Below, in pieces: positions 42,773 to 52,688 of a stretch of DNA of 64,000 bases; positions within the stretch are counted from its first letter, which is position 1, and each line of letters begins with the position of its first letter. Source of the stretch: an uncultured bacterium (GTDB lineage Bacteria; Patescibacteriota; Saccharimonadia; Saccharimonadales; Saccharimonadaceae); assembly GCA_937863415.1 (NCBI GenBank), contig CALMFC010000005.1, positions 124,001-188,000 on the forward strand. The letters are read 5' to 3'. The position numbers and the translations under genes are program-made. The notes beneath the pieces were generated by a model, which saw only the letters and a list, made by a program, of their open reading frames with translations, did no database searches and had not been told where the DNA came from.

Positions 42773-44553
42773 ACCAACTCAGAATTTCATCAACACTAAG
42801 TAGTAAGCGTATTGCTATTTTTACTTTTTTTGCCACCATTTCGGTGTTTACATCTATAGTATTAATACTACTTACCCCCCAACAGACGGCCAATGCCGTT
42901 AGTCTCGATAGCTTTAAACCCGGTAGAATTATTGACGACGCTGTTATGAGTAACAAAAATACCATGACAGAAACTGCCATACAAACCTTTTTAAAAAGTA
43001 AAGTGAGCTCATGTACTAGCAAGGGTAATAATAATTATATTAATCAACTAACAATTGTAGATAATGGTACGCGTGGCTATGTTACTGGAACAATGTTAGT
43101 TAACGGCGAGAGAGTTCCAGCCACTTGGTGGTGGAACCTTAAAGATGGCCATTTTGTATGTATGGCGGACGATACGTTTGATGGCGAAACTGCCGCACAT
43201 ATAATATGGCAAGCAGCACAAGACTATTCGATCAACCCGCAAGTGTTAATCGTGCTATTAGAGAAAGAGCAAGGACTTATATCTGACGGCTATCCCAATA
43301 ATCATCAATACGCGGCTGCAACGGGCTTCGACTGTCCCGACAACGGTAATGGATGCAGCAGTGCAAACGCTGGCTTTAAAATGCAGATTCGTAAAGCTGC
43401 AGCATTATTTCGCGAAGTGCTTGATGGTGGATGGTCTAATTACCCAGTTGGATCAAATGATATCCAATATAACCCAAACAAAAGCTGCGGCAGTAGTATT
43501 GTTACAATCGAAAACCGTGCTACGTCTGCGCTGTACCGATACACACCTTATCAACCCAATAACGAAGCGTTAGCAGCTGGTTATGGCTCTGCACTTCCAT
43601 GTGGTGCTTATGGAAACAGAAACTTCTACCTATATTTTAATGACTGGTTTGGGTCAACTTTTGCATTCATATATAGCGGCGTAGACTTCTCGACTATATT
43701 CGATGCAGACTATTACCTAAACCGATATCCAGACGTTAGAGGTGCGGTGTCATCAAGTCCAATCGACGCGTTTGACCATTTTATTAAGCACGGCATGAGC
43801 GAGGGCCGACAAGCCAGTGAACGTTTTAACGCCATATCATATAAAGATCGATACCCAGACCTACGTGCTGCTTTCGGTAACGACATAGTTAAATACGCTA
43901 TTCACTATATACTTCATGGTATGGCGGAGGGGCGTACAGCTACCGGTAATAAATTCGTGGGTGTGTCTAGCTATAAAGGTGTTGACTACTCACTCGTATA
44001 TGACTTTAACTATTACATAAATACTTACTCTGACTTGAAAGCAGCCTTCGGTACAAAGGGAGACTTACGGGCAATCGAGCATTTCGTTCAAGACGGCATG
44101 GCGGAAGGAAGGTCTGGCCGCGAGAGTTTTAACGTCATATCATATAAAGATCGATACCCAGACCTACGTGCTGCTTTCGGTAACTATTTACCCGCTTATT
44201 ACTTGCATTATATACAGTACGGTTATAAAGAGGGGCGTACAGCTACCGGTAATAAATTCGTGGGTGTGTCTAGCTATAAAGGTGTTGACTACTCACTCGT
44301 ATATGACTTTAACTATTACATAAATACTTACTCTGACTTGAAAGCAGCCTTCGGTACAAAGGGAGACTTACGGGCAATCGAGCATTTCGTTCAAGACGGC
44401 ATGGCGGAAGGAAGGTCTGGCCGCGAGAGTTTTAACGTCATATCATATAAAGATCGATACCCAGACCTACGTGCTGCTTTCGGTAACTATTTACCCGCTT
44501 ATTACTTGCATTATATACAGTACGGTTATAAAGAGGGGCGTACAGCGAACTAG
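42769..44553 (+). CDS. secreted lysozyme-like protein with ~50-aa repeats
   Basis: 594 aa. Signal peptide (1-43, QQTANA). A domain at about 45-300 with FKPGRIIDDAVMSNKNTMTETAIQTFL, the catalytic-type NPQVLIVLLEKEQGL and CPDNGNGC is like glucosaminidase/lysozyme-fold proteins of Actinobacteria. From about 305 come six repeats of about 50 aa with the phrase YPDLRAAFG ... H(F/Y)xxxGxxEGR; repeats 3-4 and 5-6 are identical because of a 303-bp DNA duplication. Probably binds or remodels a cell wall, its own or that of a host. Confidence 0.75.
   Translation: MNQLRISSTLSSKRIAIFTFFATISVFTSIVLILLTPQQTANAVSLDSFKPGRIIDDAVMSNKNTMTETAIQTFLKSKVSSCTSKGNNNYINQLTIVDNGTRGYVTGTMLVNGERVPATWWWNLKDGHFVCMADDTFDGETAAHIIWQAAQDYSINPQVLIVLLEKEQGLISDGYPNNHQYAAATGFDCPDNGNGCSSANAGFKMQIRKAAALFREVLDGGWSNYPVGSNDIQYNPNKSCGSSIVTIENRATSALYRYTPYQPNNEALAAGYGSALPCGAYGNRNFYLYFNDWFGSTFAFIYSGVDFSTIFDADYYLNRYPDVRGAVSSSPIDAFDHFIKHGMSEGRQASERFNAISYKDRYPDLRAAFGNDIVKYAIHYILHGMAEGRTATGNKFVGVSSYKGVDYSLVYDFNYYINTYSDLKAAFGTKGDLRAIEHFVQDGMAEGRSGRESFNVISYKDRYPDLRAAFGNYLPAYYLHYIQYGYKEGRTATGNKFVGVSSYKGVDYSLVYDFNYYINTYSDLKAAFGTKGDLRAIEHFVQDGMAEGRSGRESFNVISYKDRYPDLRAAFGNYLPAYYLHYIQYGYKEGRTAN
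43927..44532. repeat. exact 303-bp tandem duplication
   Basis: Copies at 43927-44229 and 44230-44532 look identical base for base; each encodes 101 aa (two 50-aa repeats). A further 14 bases repeat at the end. Length is a multiple of three, so copy number could change without loss of frame. Confidence 0.85.
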
Positions 44554-46445
44554 AAATCAGTATCGATATTTATTAGGTCTTTCGTGCCACTATAGCGTCG
44601 CACCTCTTGTACGGTATCGTTTGATACTATTATTTTTACCTTATGTCCACAGTACTCAGACTTTACAGATTCCAGACGAACCATATTATTACCGTAGAAT
44701 CCGCCGTTGCCATAATATGGCGGTAGACAAGATTCGGTTTCCGAGTTATCGCTAATAGACCGTGACATCAATTGATACACCATTTGATCGAGAGTATAAT
44801 TTCCGGACGTGACAAATATGTACCTGTCAGCTACATCAGAGTTAAAATGATTATTCTTAAACAAGACCTCAAGAGGTTTATCGATATTACTATTCTGTGT
44901 CTTGTGTAAGAAATTCTGATTACCTATAACTCTCAGTGACAAGTCGAATGATGAATGCCCTAATACAAAAGGTGCAAGTAGTATTATTAATAACACGATG
45001 ATGGTGTATACCACTACAACATGCTTAACAAGTTCGCCTAATTTCTGGGCCGCTAAAACAACCAGTACCGTAACAGCGACAGGCAGCAATGGGAATAGCA
45101 TTTTTTGCCAGTAATATGACATCTGGTCGCCACCGTATCCACGTAGTGTCGTCACGACAAACACCATTCCAACAACTACGAAGAAACTTATCAAACCCGT
45201 TCTGAATTGAAGAGAGAGCTTGCTTTTTGAGTTAAGTAGACCGCACGACACTAACAACAAAAGTAAAACAGGATAGGTAATAAGGTTGTACCCCTCTACC
45301 CAACCTCCCGGGTGTTCTAAAGTATCAATAGCGTGACCCACTATACCGCTTGGCAGCGATATCAAGAAAACACCAAGCAATAGAACGCCTAAAATAACGA
45401 GTTGCGAAGTACCGACTAACAAGCGATCCCTTATTTGTATTTTCGCCAATGCTGGCGTCAGCATCGACACAAGGACAATGCCAAACAACATTAGACCACT
45501 TATTATCCACGATATGAAGCCTCCGATTATAAATACCACCAATATCGGCAAGACTATTTTCACGTTATCCCTTACGTAAAGTAACATCAAAAATGTTAGT
45601 AAGAAATAAGCATACTGAGGTACGAAATTATAAAATCCATTAATTTCGCTATTTGGAATAATGAGTGCTAAGCATAGGAAGAAAGTTGTCAGAGCGAAGA
45701 GGAGGTAATAGTATACATGGCCCTTTAGAATCAGCCGAGACACAGCTATAATCAGTATCATAATAGATGCAGTCGCCAGAAATACGCCCAGTAACTTCAT
45801 GATATAATAAGCCGCCACTATATTTATAAATGGCTTATCCGAAAGATCGACAAAACTAGATACCGTAACTGCGGTTGCAACATGCCATCCACTCGGATAA
45901 GACGTAGGGCTAATTTTCATATCACCGCCAGCAACAATGCTCTGTGCAAATACATTGATATGATTACTTTCATCACTGGTGGTTGTAATTTTATGTATAA
46001 TCGCGCCCTCAATGTCTGTATTATCTTTCGCAGTAAGTGTAAACATACTAAAAAGCAAACCGCCAACCACCAATAGTGGTACCGCAAAGACCCACACGTC
46101 ATCAAGTGTCCATCTGATCTTATCAGACCTAGGAACAAAAATTGCCAAACAAGCAATCAATAAGGCGTTTGTAGTACCGTATATAAACGGGTTTAGGTCA
46201 AATCCAAGTATATAACCTATCAATGCTTCTAGCTGGATGATTGATAGGAGCAATAGGACCGATAGCATCACTCGCAGGGATGAGCTGGTAGATAACTTTT
46301 TAGGTAGCGGAATGTATAAAACTAATGTAAATGCACTAAACAATAAAAGCGGCCATGCATGACGAAATAGTAACGATAATAATACTGCGCTAGCAAACCC
46401 AACACCGAGCCGTATGGTTGATTTTCTCAAAAACTTTTTCACCAT
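44550..46445 (-). CDS. large multi-pass membrane protein, possible GT-C-like
   Basis: 631 aa. About 14 membrane helices followed by a C-terminal extracytoplasmic domain (about 500-631) with several cysteines (ETESCLPPYYGNGGFYGNN, VKSEYCGHKV). First outside loop holds acidic residues (DNTDIEGAIIHK and TSDESNHINVF), as GT-C transferases have. A membrane glycosyltransferase is likely but unproven. Start 46445 has AAGGA just upstream; a longer TTG frame has no such site. Overlaps the convergent repeat protein by 4 bases. Confidence 0.65.
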   Translation of the reverse strand: MVKKFLRKSTIRLGVGFASAVLLSLLFRHAWPLLLFSAFTLVLYIPLPKKLSTSSSLRVMLSVLLLLSIIQLEALIGYILGFDLNPFIYGTTNALLIACLAIFVPRSDKIRWTLDDVWVFAVPLLVVGGLLFSMFTLTAKDNTDIEGAIIHKITTTSDESNHINVFAQSIVAGGDMKISPTSYPSGWHVATAVTVSSFVDLSDKPFINIVAAYYIMKLLGVFLATASIMILIIAVSRLILKGHVYYYLLFALTTFFLCLALIIPNSEINGFYNFVPQYAYFLLTFLMLLYVRDNVKIVLPILVVFIIGGFISWIISGLMLFGIVLVSMLTPALAKIQIRDRLLVGTSQLVILGVLLLGVFLISLPSGIVGHAIDTLEHPGGWVEGYNLITYPVLLLLLVSCGLLNSKSKLSLQFRTGLISFFVVVGMVFVVTTLRGYGGDQMSYYWQKMLFPLLPVAVTVLVVLAAQKLGELVKHVVVVYTIIVLLIILLAPFVLGHSSFDLSLRVIGNQNFLHKTQNSNIDKPLEVLFKNNHFNSDVADRYIFVTSGNYTLDQMVYQLMSRSISDNSETESCLPPYYGNGGFYGNNMVRLESVKSEYCGHKVKIIVSNDTVQEVRRYSGTKDLINIDTDF

Positions 46446-46505
46446 TTCCTTGTGCTTTTCGCTTTCAACTACAACACAGTGCAACCTGAGTTAGTTATTT
46501 GTTAC

Positions 46506-48605
46506 TTAGTTATGTTCACGATAATCTTTGATGAATCTATAAGGAGTATTGTACGCCTTCTCAGCAATATTGATAGACTCCTGCGACATTTGTTGAAGCT
46601 TATCATTGGATGTCTTCGTCTTATTTAGTACCTCCTCGATTGCCTCAACCAACTTCCACCAATCCGTTGTTGGTGCCAACCAGCCATTCTTCCCCACCTT
46701 CAACTGCTCTTGTAACCCAGGCACCTCTGAGCGAATTATTGGATGACCAAACGACATACCCTCTATAGTGACAATCGAGTACGTCTCATCAACAGAATAA
46801 GTTATCGTGAAGTTACATTTGCTAAATAGGTCATATACCCCTCGAAAATCTTCCTGGCGAGGAGGGAGATTGATTTTATCAGCGAAAGACTTTGAGGACT
46901 GCTTAATGAAATCGTTATAGAAATACTCGTCATCACCAACACCAAGAATGGTAAGTGTAAAATCTCGATATTTCTGTTTATCTTTTGTGTAGAAACTGTT
47001 ATAGAAGCCATTGATTGCATATACAACACTTAGAGCTCCCTTGCGCGGAATGCTACTGCCAGATAATATGAAATTAATTTTGTTAAAGTCTTTTGAAGTT
47101 CTTTGTTTGAACATACGACTGTCAAGATTATTAATCTTTCCAGACATTACGTACATGTTCTTTGTAGTTCCTATAGCCTTCTTCCACCCATCGGTTGTCA
47201 TAACACTGGGTGAATACAGTGTCATCTTTCCACCCGATATAAGCTTGTTCATTCTTGGAAACAAAGTGTGGAGATGCCGTACCAAGAACATATCGTTATT
47301 TTCATGCATGTATATATACGCATGCGAAATAGTACCGTTTTCTGAAGCGGCAATAACTTTCTCGTACAGCCAGTGAGGCAGAGCCGAGTTAAGCAACACA
47401 ACATCACCTTTTACAAAGTTTACCTCTAGCTCACTGACAGATCTTGGATTAAACCCATCTTGAACAAGATTCAATACTGAAGCGCTATCAACCCTTGAAC
47501 CGGCTGGGTAGACATATTCAATGTTGCTTGGAAAGCTGACATCACCCCTCCATTCATGTAGTAAAGTTTTTAGAACCAGAGGAGCGCCTGTCTCAGTCAC
47601 CTCATGAGACCACACCTGGACCATCGGACGACGATGCACAGAGCTGCGTCCCAACAGTTTCACAGCACCCATCTTAATAGACTTCTTTATCGTTGATTTA
47701 AGCCCATAATTATGTATGTGTAATAGCAATTTGGCACCAGCACCGGAAATACGATTAACAATCGTCTTCTTATTGATGTTAACATTTGCAATGAGTACGT
47801 CAGGGAATTTGTTTACATGTTCCGTAAAATCTGGATATCGAGTAAGGAATATCTTTTTATTAATCTCACTTTGATGAATTCGATAAATATCAGAGAAGCT
47901 TTTTGATCCAAAATGTGTAACGAAAGCTCGATTTGATACAACACAACGATATCCGTGTTGGTATACTCTCATTGACATGTCGTTATCGTCGAAATATCCT
48001 TTATCATATGCTTCGTCTAGCAGCCCTATTTTATCGATAACTTTCCGTCGAATGAGGGCACAAAATCCACTATACACAGGAATGTCCGTATACTCAGATG
48101 TACTTTTCGTAGTTCTTTTAAATAATCGGTATGACTTTTCGGGATTGTGTCTTAGGCTGCTGTCGAGAGGCACACAAATGCTGACACTAATATCATCCCC
48201 GCCATACATCGTGGCGCCATTTGTCTTTGGATTCACGACTGCAATTTTATCATTTGATAAAAGGACCTTATTCATCGCCTCAATCGCCCCACGCTTCACC
48301 TCGGTGTCACTATTAAGTAAGAGTACGTCAGCTTTTTTGTCCTTTACGACATTAAAGGTCGCATTATTTACGTTCTTAACAAATCCTAGGTTTTCACTAT
48401 TACGATGGTACTGAAAATTAGAAGTATCACTAATCAGATTTAGAATCAACTTCTCTAACGTATCGGCCTCGGGACCGACGTCATTGACAAAATAGATGTC
48501 CAGCCATTTTTTTTGTTTGTAGTGCTTCTTTAATGATAGTAAACATATCTCTAGAGACCTCTTATCACCATAGACAGGCACGATAACATTAATCCTATTT
48601 TTCAT
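46506..48605 (-). CDS. two-domain glycosyltransferase (GT2 + GT4-like)
   Basis: 699 aa. N-terminal GT2 domain (1-270): VIVPVYGDKRSLEICLLSL, LLNSDTEV (metal site), DNDMSMRVYQHGYR. C-terminal GT-B domain (about 320-690): FILSGSSIPRKGALSVVYA, YSVDETYSIVTIEGMSFGHPIIRSEVPG. Two linkages of the repeat unit could be made by this one protein. Starts next to the RgpF-like gene with no gap. Confidence 0.85.
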   Translation of the reverse strand: MKNRINVIVPVYGDKRSLEICLLSLKKHYKQKKWLDIYFVNDVGPEADTLEKLILNLISDTSNFQYHRNSENLGFVKNVNNATFNVVKDKKADVLLLNSDTEVKRGAIEAMNKVLLSNDKIAVVNPKTNGATMYGGDDISVSICVPLDSSLRHNPEKSYRLFKRTTKSTSEYTDIPVYSGFCALIRRKVIDKIGLLDEAYDKGYFDDNDMSMRVYQHGYRCVVSNRAFVTHFGSKSFSDIYRIHQSEINKKIFLTRYPDFTEHVNKFPDVLIANVNINKKTIVNRISGAGAKLLLHIHNYGLKSTIKKSIKMGAVKLLGRSSVHRRPMVQVWSHEVTETGAPLVLKTLLHEWRGDVSFPSNIEYVYPAGSRVDSASVLNLVQDGFNPRSVSELEVNFVKGDVVLLNSALPHWLYEKVIAASENGTISHAYIYMHENNDMFLVRHLHTLFPRMNKLISGGKMTLYSPSVMTTDGWKKAIGTTKNMYVMSGKINNLDSRMFKQRTSKDFNKINFILSGSSIPRKGALSVVYAINGFYNSFYTKDKQKYRDFTLTILGVGDDEYFYNDFIKQSSKSFADKINLPPRQEDFRGVYDLFSKCNFTITYSVDETYSIVTIEGMSFGHPIIRSEVPGLQEQLKVGKNGWLAPTTDWWKLVEAIEEVLNKTKTSNDKLQQMSQESINIAEKAYNTPYRFIKDYREHN

Positions 48606-49469
48606 TTATACTCCGTTGTCCATAACTCTTTTAATAGCCAGTTTAATACGAAATCTAAACCGGCGGGCAACCGACCGAAATCTCCTCTTGGTATTATACA
48701 GTGAGCGAATATGTTTCGTCACTATTGCTATTGGCATATCAGTATGTAGTCCAAGATAATTTATAAGCCCTTGAGGAGTAAGGGTGTCATTGCTCGATAA
48801 GAAAGCCTTTACTTTTATAAAAGGGAGTTTATTTTGTATCAGAGTCTTAGGATTAGTGTAGGTAATATCTGGCATCTCATTATTGTATTGAATAATCGAG
48901 TCATACTTACCCTTAATTATTTGCGTTAGCTGGGTTTCGTAATTTTGTATTACTAGGTTGACATCGCGGTAATTCTTAACGTTATTCCAAAAACCCTGAA
49001 ACTCCTTAGACTTAACTACCTGTTTATTGAAAACCATAAAGTAACTCTGTAGGTGCCTTGGAACCGGACCGTCAGTTCCCGGCATTCCTTTTGACCCACC
49101 GCTGTGTATTGTAGCTCCCCAAAAGTCCAGTTTCGACCCCTCCATCTTTCTATATACTGGCTCAATTGGGTAGATAGGCCCAAAACATGTGTCATTCATA
49201 AGCGTCACCGAGTCGTACGCACTCAACTCTGACCATCCAATTTTTTTGATGCCATCTTTCCATGCTCCAAAATCAAATCCTTCATTTCTTCTCTGTATAA
49301 AATTATCGTATAACCCCGCAAGTCTTTCTTTATCCTTTTTAAGAAGTTGGCTATTAGTTATAAAAACAACTTTAGAAAATAAAGGACCCATCTCTCTTAG
49401 CTGGTAGATAACGTACTCAGAAAGTTCATTATTCTTATTAAAATGAACGTATAATAAAGCTCTCTTCAT
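48606..49469 (-). CDS. RgpF-like rhamnan synthesis protein
   Basis: 287 aa. ALLYVHFNKNNELSEYVIYQL, RRNEGFDFGAWKDGI and LMNDTCFGPIYPI, and HLQSYFMVFNK are the hallmark of the RgpF family of rhamnose-polymer enzymes. Rhamnose from the rfb genes in this locus is the expected substrate. One base from the next gene upstream. Confidence 0.85.
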   Translation of the reverse strand: MKRALLYVHFNKNNELSEYVIYQLREMGPLFSKVVFITNSQLLKKDKERLAGLYDNFIQRRNEGFDFGAWKDGIKKIGWSELSAYDSVTLMNDTCFGPIYPIEPVYRKMEGSKLDFWGATIHSGGSKGMPGTDGPVPRHLQSYFMVFNKQVVKSKEFQGFWNNVKNYRDVNLVIQNYETQLTQIIKGKYDSIIQYNNEMPDITYTNPKTLIQNKLPFIKVKAFLSSNDTLTPQGLINYLGLHTDMPIAIVTKHIRSLYNTKRRFRSVARRFRFRIKLAIKRVMDNGV

Positions 49470-49471
49470 CT

Positions 49472-51454
49472 CTACCTATGATACCAGAATCGAAACTTAC
49501 CAATACTTCTGACGGCCTTGCTAATATATCTCAGAGGTGAAGTAATCTTCCAGGATTTCGCGTTACTTAAGTTTTGTATGTTTAGTTTCAATTCTTCTAT
49601 GTGTCGTTTTAGATCTGCGTTTTCGGAAACAAACAAATCTATCTTCTCCTGAAGATCATAACCATGAGCCCTCTCTTCATTTATCCGCTTCTGAAAAACT
49701 TGCCCACTAGGTCTTATTACTCTTTTCCCTAAGCGAGCTTCTAGCTTTTTCGTCATGGAATCATGTGTGTTTATATCTCTTTCCAGAATTATTTTAGCTA
49801 TTTCCATAAAGGAATGTGCGTCATCCCACTCGTATAACCCAAAAGAAAGCTCTTCGCCCAAGAGGCGAATATTCTCTATGTCATCTTTTACATAGTCATA
49901 TTCTTCGTAATTATTAAATTCAACTGCCCAGTAAAAATCAATTAGAACTAGATTTCCACTATCGGAAACCATGAAGTTACGTAGGATTAGGTCTCGGTGT
50001 ACTATTTTATTTTTCCACAATACATCCGATATACTCAATAAGTCATTCAAAAGCGATTTCCTTTGCTTGGTAGAGATCTTGTTGTTGTTTAAAAAAACAT
50101 CAAGTTGAACCCCATCAACCCATTTTGATATGAACGTATTAACGTCGCCCTCGATATATTCGACCGGTTCAGCAAAAAACCTACTATCGGTATCGAATGC
50201 TTTTTTAGATAAATTAAACTCTCTCTCATGACTAACACTACTCGTTTTTACAAAGAACGATTGATCATCCTTGATCGCCTTATAGAAATGTCTCACGCCA
50301 CTTTGTAATGACTCAAAGCTTGATAGGCTGTCGAAGCCGTATGAGTCTTTTAAAAATGTATTATTCTTTTGTTCGCGATAGACACTAATACACTTATTTA
50401 TTCTATCGACATGATCATTATTAAAAAACACAGAGGACTCTGGCTTAGATATTTCATAATTATTATCCACCATAAACACACCTAGTTTCTTGCACAGTAG
50501 TCTTATAAATTTATTTGAATCCGATTCATGACTAAACGTACTGTCCATATCAACAAGCCTGCTTTTGTAGTCGTCTGTTAGGTCGGGCTTGTGAATGATG
50601 GCGTGATACGCAAGACTATAGAAATGATTATATTTATCGACAATATAAAACCCCCTGTCTTTATCGAATTTGCGAAAACTCAGGATATTATTTTGCCACA
50701 ACTCATCGTAATACCCATCTCCTGTAAACCGAAAATCAAACAGTATTTCCTCTTTGCCAATCCTAACTTTGCAATGAACACGATTATTTTCATGAAAAAC
50801 CTTTTCTGCATTTGCTATTAATCGCATATTTTCAAAGTTATCAGTTAGTATATCGATGTCACCATGCAGGTCTGCATAATAATCATCCGGTAACTGATCC
50901 CAATTCCTCAATACAACGTATTCGGTCGAAAGATTTAGAACATTAAAGAACTGTCTGATATCGCGCCATCCATTTGAGCCGATTAGGTCATGATTGTAGT
51001 TTATGGTTCTGGGGTAGCGTTTAGTGTATTTTTTTTCAAAATCATCAATAGAACATCCGAACAACAATGCAAAATCGTGAGAGAACTCTTCTGATGTATT
51101 TGTAGCGTGCACCTTATGCCCACCATCTGTTAAGTCGCGGTATTTAGTTTTTGCCAAAAATGTACGTGAGTTTATATATTTCTTGCCTTTTGATGTGTCG
51201 TGGTGCCCATAGGCAGGTTCTACGTCTCTAACCACGACTACCAAAAAATCACCCGTTCCTATGTGTGTCTCCTTTGATGAACCCTCGGGCAAGTTAACGC
51301 CATAAAATCGTGTTAAGTTGTTCGAGAAACTTTTCTTGCTCCACCTCACGTTTATTTTATATATTATTTCAAAGTCACTATTAATATCATTTAGGATCTC
51401 GTCTTCTTTATGTCTGGCATTTTCCCAAATAATGAATAGGTGATATTCCGACAT
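49472..51454 (-). CDS. kinase-like protein with nucleotidyltransferase-like region and coiled coil
   Basis: 660 aa. Residues about 180-330 include HGDIDILTDN, like the GDxDxx site of nucleotidyltransferases. A protein-kinase-like domain follows (about 370-560): VHRDLILRNF (His476-Asp478) and LIDFYWA (Asp near 496), as in lipopolysaccharide kinases. Residues about 585-625 form a coiled coil, then SWKITSPLRYI, a tail seen in glycan enzymes. Next to Wzm/Wzt this resembles WbdD, the kinase that caps O-antigen chains and measures length by a coiled coil; no methyltransferase domain is seen. AAGGAG before ATG 51454. Confidence 0.65.
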   Translation of the reverse strand: MSEYHLFIIWENARHKEDEILNDINSDFEIIYKINVRWSKKSFSNNLTRFYGVNLPEGSSKETHIGTGDFLVVVVRDVEPAYGHHDTSKGKKYINSRTFLAKTKYRDLTDGGHKVHATNTSEEFSHDFALLFGCSIDDFEKKYTKRYPRTINYNHDLIGSNGWRDIRQFFNVLNLSTEYVVLRNWDQLPDDYYADLHGDIDILTDNFENMRLIANAEKVFHENNRVHCKVRIGKEEILFDFRFTGDGYYDELWQNNILSFRKFDKDRGFYIVDKYNHFYSLAYHAIIHKPDLTDDYKSRLVDMDSTFSHESDSNKFIRLLCKKLGVFMVDNNYEISKPESSVFFNNDHVDRINKCISVYREQKNNTFLKDSYGFDSLSSFESLQSGVRHFYKAIKDDQSFFVKTSSVSHEREFNLSKKAFDTDSRFFAEPVEYIEGDVNTFISKWVDGVQLDVFLNNNKISTKQRKSLLNDLLSISDVLWKNKIVHRDLILRNFMVSDSGNLVLIDFYWAVEFNNYEEYDYVKDDIENIRLLGEELSFGLYEWDDAHSFMEIAKIILERDINTHDSMTKKLEARLGKRVIRPSGQVFQKRINEERAHGYDLQEKIDLFVSENADLKRHIEELKLNIQNLSNAKSWKITSPLRYISKAVRSIGKFRFWYHR

Positions 51455-51458
51455 CCGA

Positions 51459-52688
51459 CTACTCCTTAATGAGTGTGATTTTGTTATCTGGCCGTAAGGA
51501 GAAGCCGTTTGTACCGAGACCGGCAACAGTAAACTTAGCGTGGTCCTCTGATTCTACATAAGATTCGGCCCTATCTACGCTTTTCAGCGATAAGGCAATA
51601 TAATAGCTCCCCTCACCGAATATATTTTGGATACTAGATTTAATTTTTATCTTATCGCCCCTCTTTAAATAACCGATTCTTTCAGTTTCGCCTTGTATGT
51701 CTTCTGTCGCAATTCTAGTTATTACTTCACCGTTAATATTTTTTATCAAAAGAGATATAAACACTTTTTTGCTAATATCCTTTTTAATGACAAGTTCAGT
51801 GTCTATATTTATAATTCTATCTTCTATACCGTCATAGAATGCCTCTGTAATCTTATTGTTACCATTTTTTAGTACCAACTTGATGTCAGCGAAATCGTTG
51901 GTTTTAGAAGATTTTTTACCTTTTAGTGCTTTCGGATCGGAAGCCTGTGCATTTTGTCTAGTGTACTCTTCCGTGACACGCTTTACCGAGCCCATGGTCA
52001 CAACCTTTCCGTTATCTAAAATCAAGGCTCGATCACAGAACCTAGTAACGTTTTCCATTGAATGGGTCACTAGGATGACTGTCTTATTGTTATTTTTTAG
52101 TTGAGCAAAGTACTCATAGCATTTCTTTTGAAAAGCCTCGTCACCGACAGCAAGGATTTCATCTAATATCAATATGTCACTATTCGCTCGTACCGCTACA
52201 GAGAAAGCTAAACGTACCTGCATGCCGCTTGAGTAGTTCTTGAGTTTCTGATCTATAAACTTGCCCAGCTCTGCAAATTCTACTATATCGTCATACATCT
52301 CATCGACTTGTTTCTTCGAAAAGCCAAGCAACGCACTATTTAGATATACGTTCTCTCGTCCACTTAGCTCTGGATTAAAGCCAACACCTAGCTCTATAAA
52401 AGGAACAAGACTACCATTTACCAACACCGTACCGCTGTCTGGTTTATAAATGCTTGAGATTATTTTCAATAACGTGCTTTTGCCGCTACCATTTCGCCCA
52501 ACAATACCGAAGAATTCACCCTTTTTAATATCGAAAGATACGTTTTTCAAAGCATACTGAACTTCTAAATTTTTATTCTTTTTCCGAAACACATTAACAA
52601 TACCAGATTTTATTGACGTTATCCTCTCTTGAGGTAGACTAAAATTCTTACTAACTCCCTTTACTGATACTGCAATACTGTTATTCAT
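51459..52688 (-). CDS. wzt: polysaccharide ABC exporter ATPase with C-terminal glycan-binding-like domain
   Basis: 409 aa. ATPase part (1-250): Walker A GRNGSGKST, signature SSGMQVRLAF, Walker B DILILDEILAVGDEA, switch His in VTHSME. Residues about 265-409 form an extra beta domain as in Wzt proteins that recognise the capped chain end. Pairs with the permease before it; no gap between them. Confidence 0.9.
   Translation of the reverse strand: MNNSIAVSVKGVSKNFSLPQERITSIKSGIVNVFRKKNKNLEVQYALKNVSFDIKKGEFFGIVGRNGSGKSTLLKIISSIYKPDSGTVLVNGSLVPFIELGVGFNPELSGRENVYLNSALLGFSKKQVDEMYDDIVEFAELGKFIDQKLKNYSSGMQVRLAFSVAVRANSDILILDEILAVGDEAFQKKCYEYFAQLKNNNKTVILVTHSMENVTRFCDRALILDNGKVVTMGSVKRVTEEYTRQNAQASDPKALKGKKSSKTNDFADIKLVLKNGNNKITEAFYDGIEDRIINIDTELVIKKDISKKVFISLLIKNINGEVITRIATEDIQGETERIGYLKRGDKIKIKSSIQNIFGEGSYYIALSLKSVDRAESYVESEDHAKFTVAGLGTNGFSLRPDNKITLIKE

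Noticed and set aside
43927-44532. CRISPR-like array
   Set aside because: The repeat is one long tandem coding duplication without spacers.
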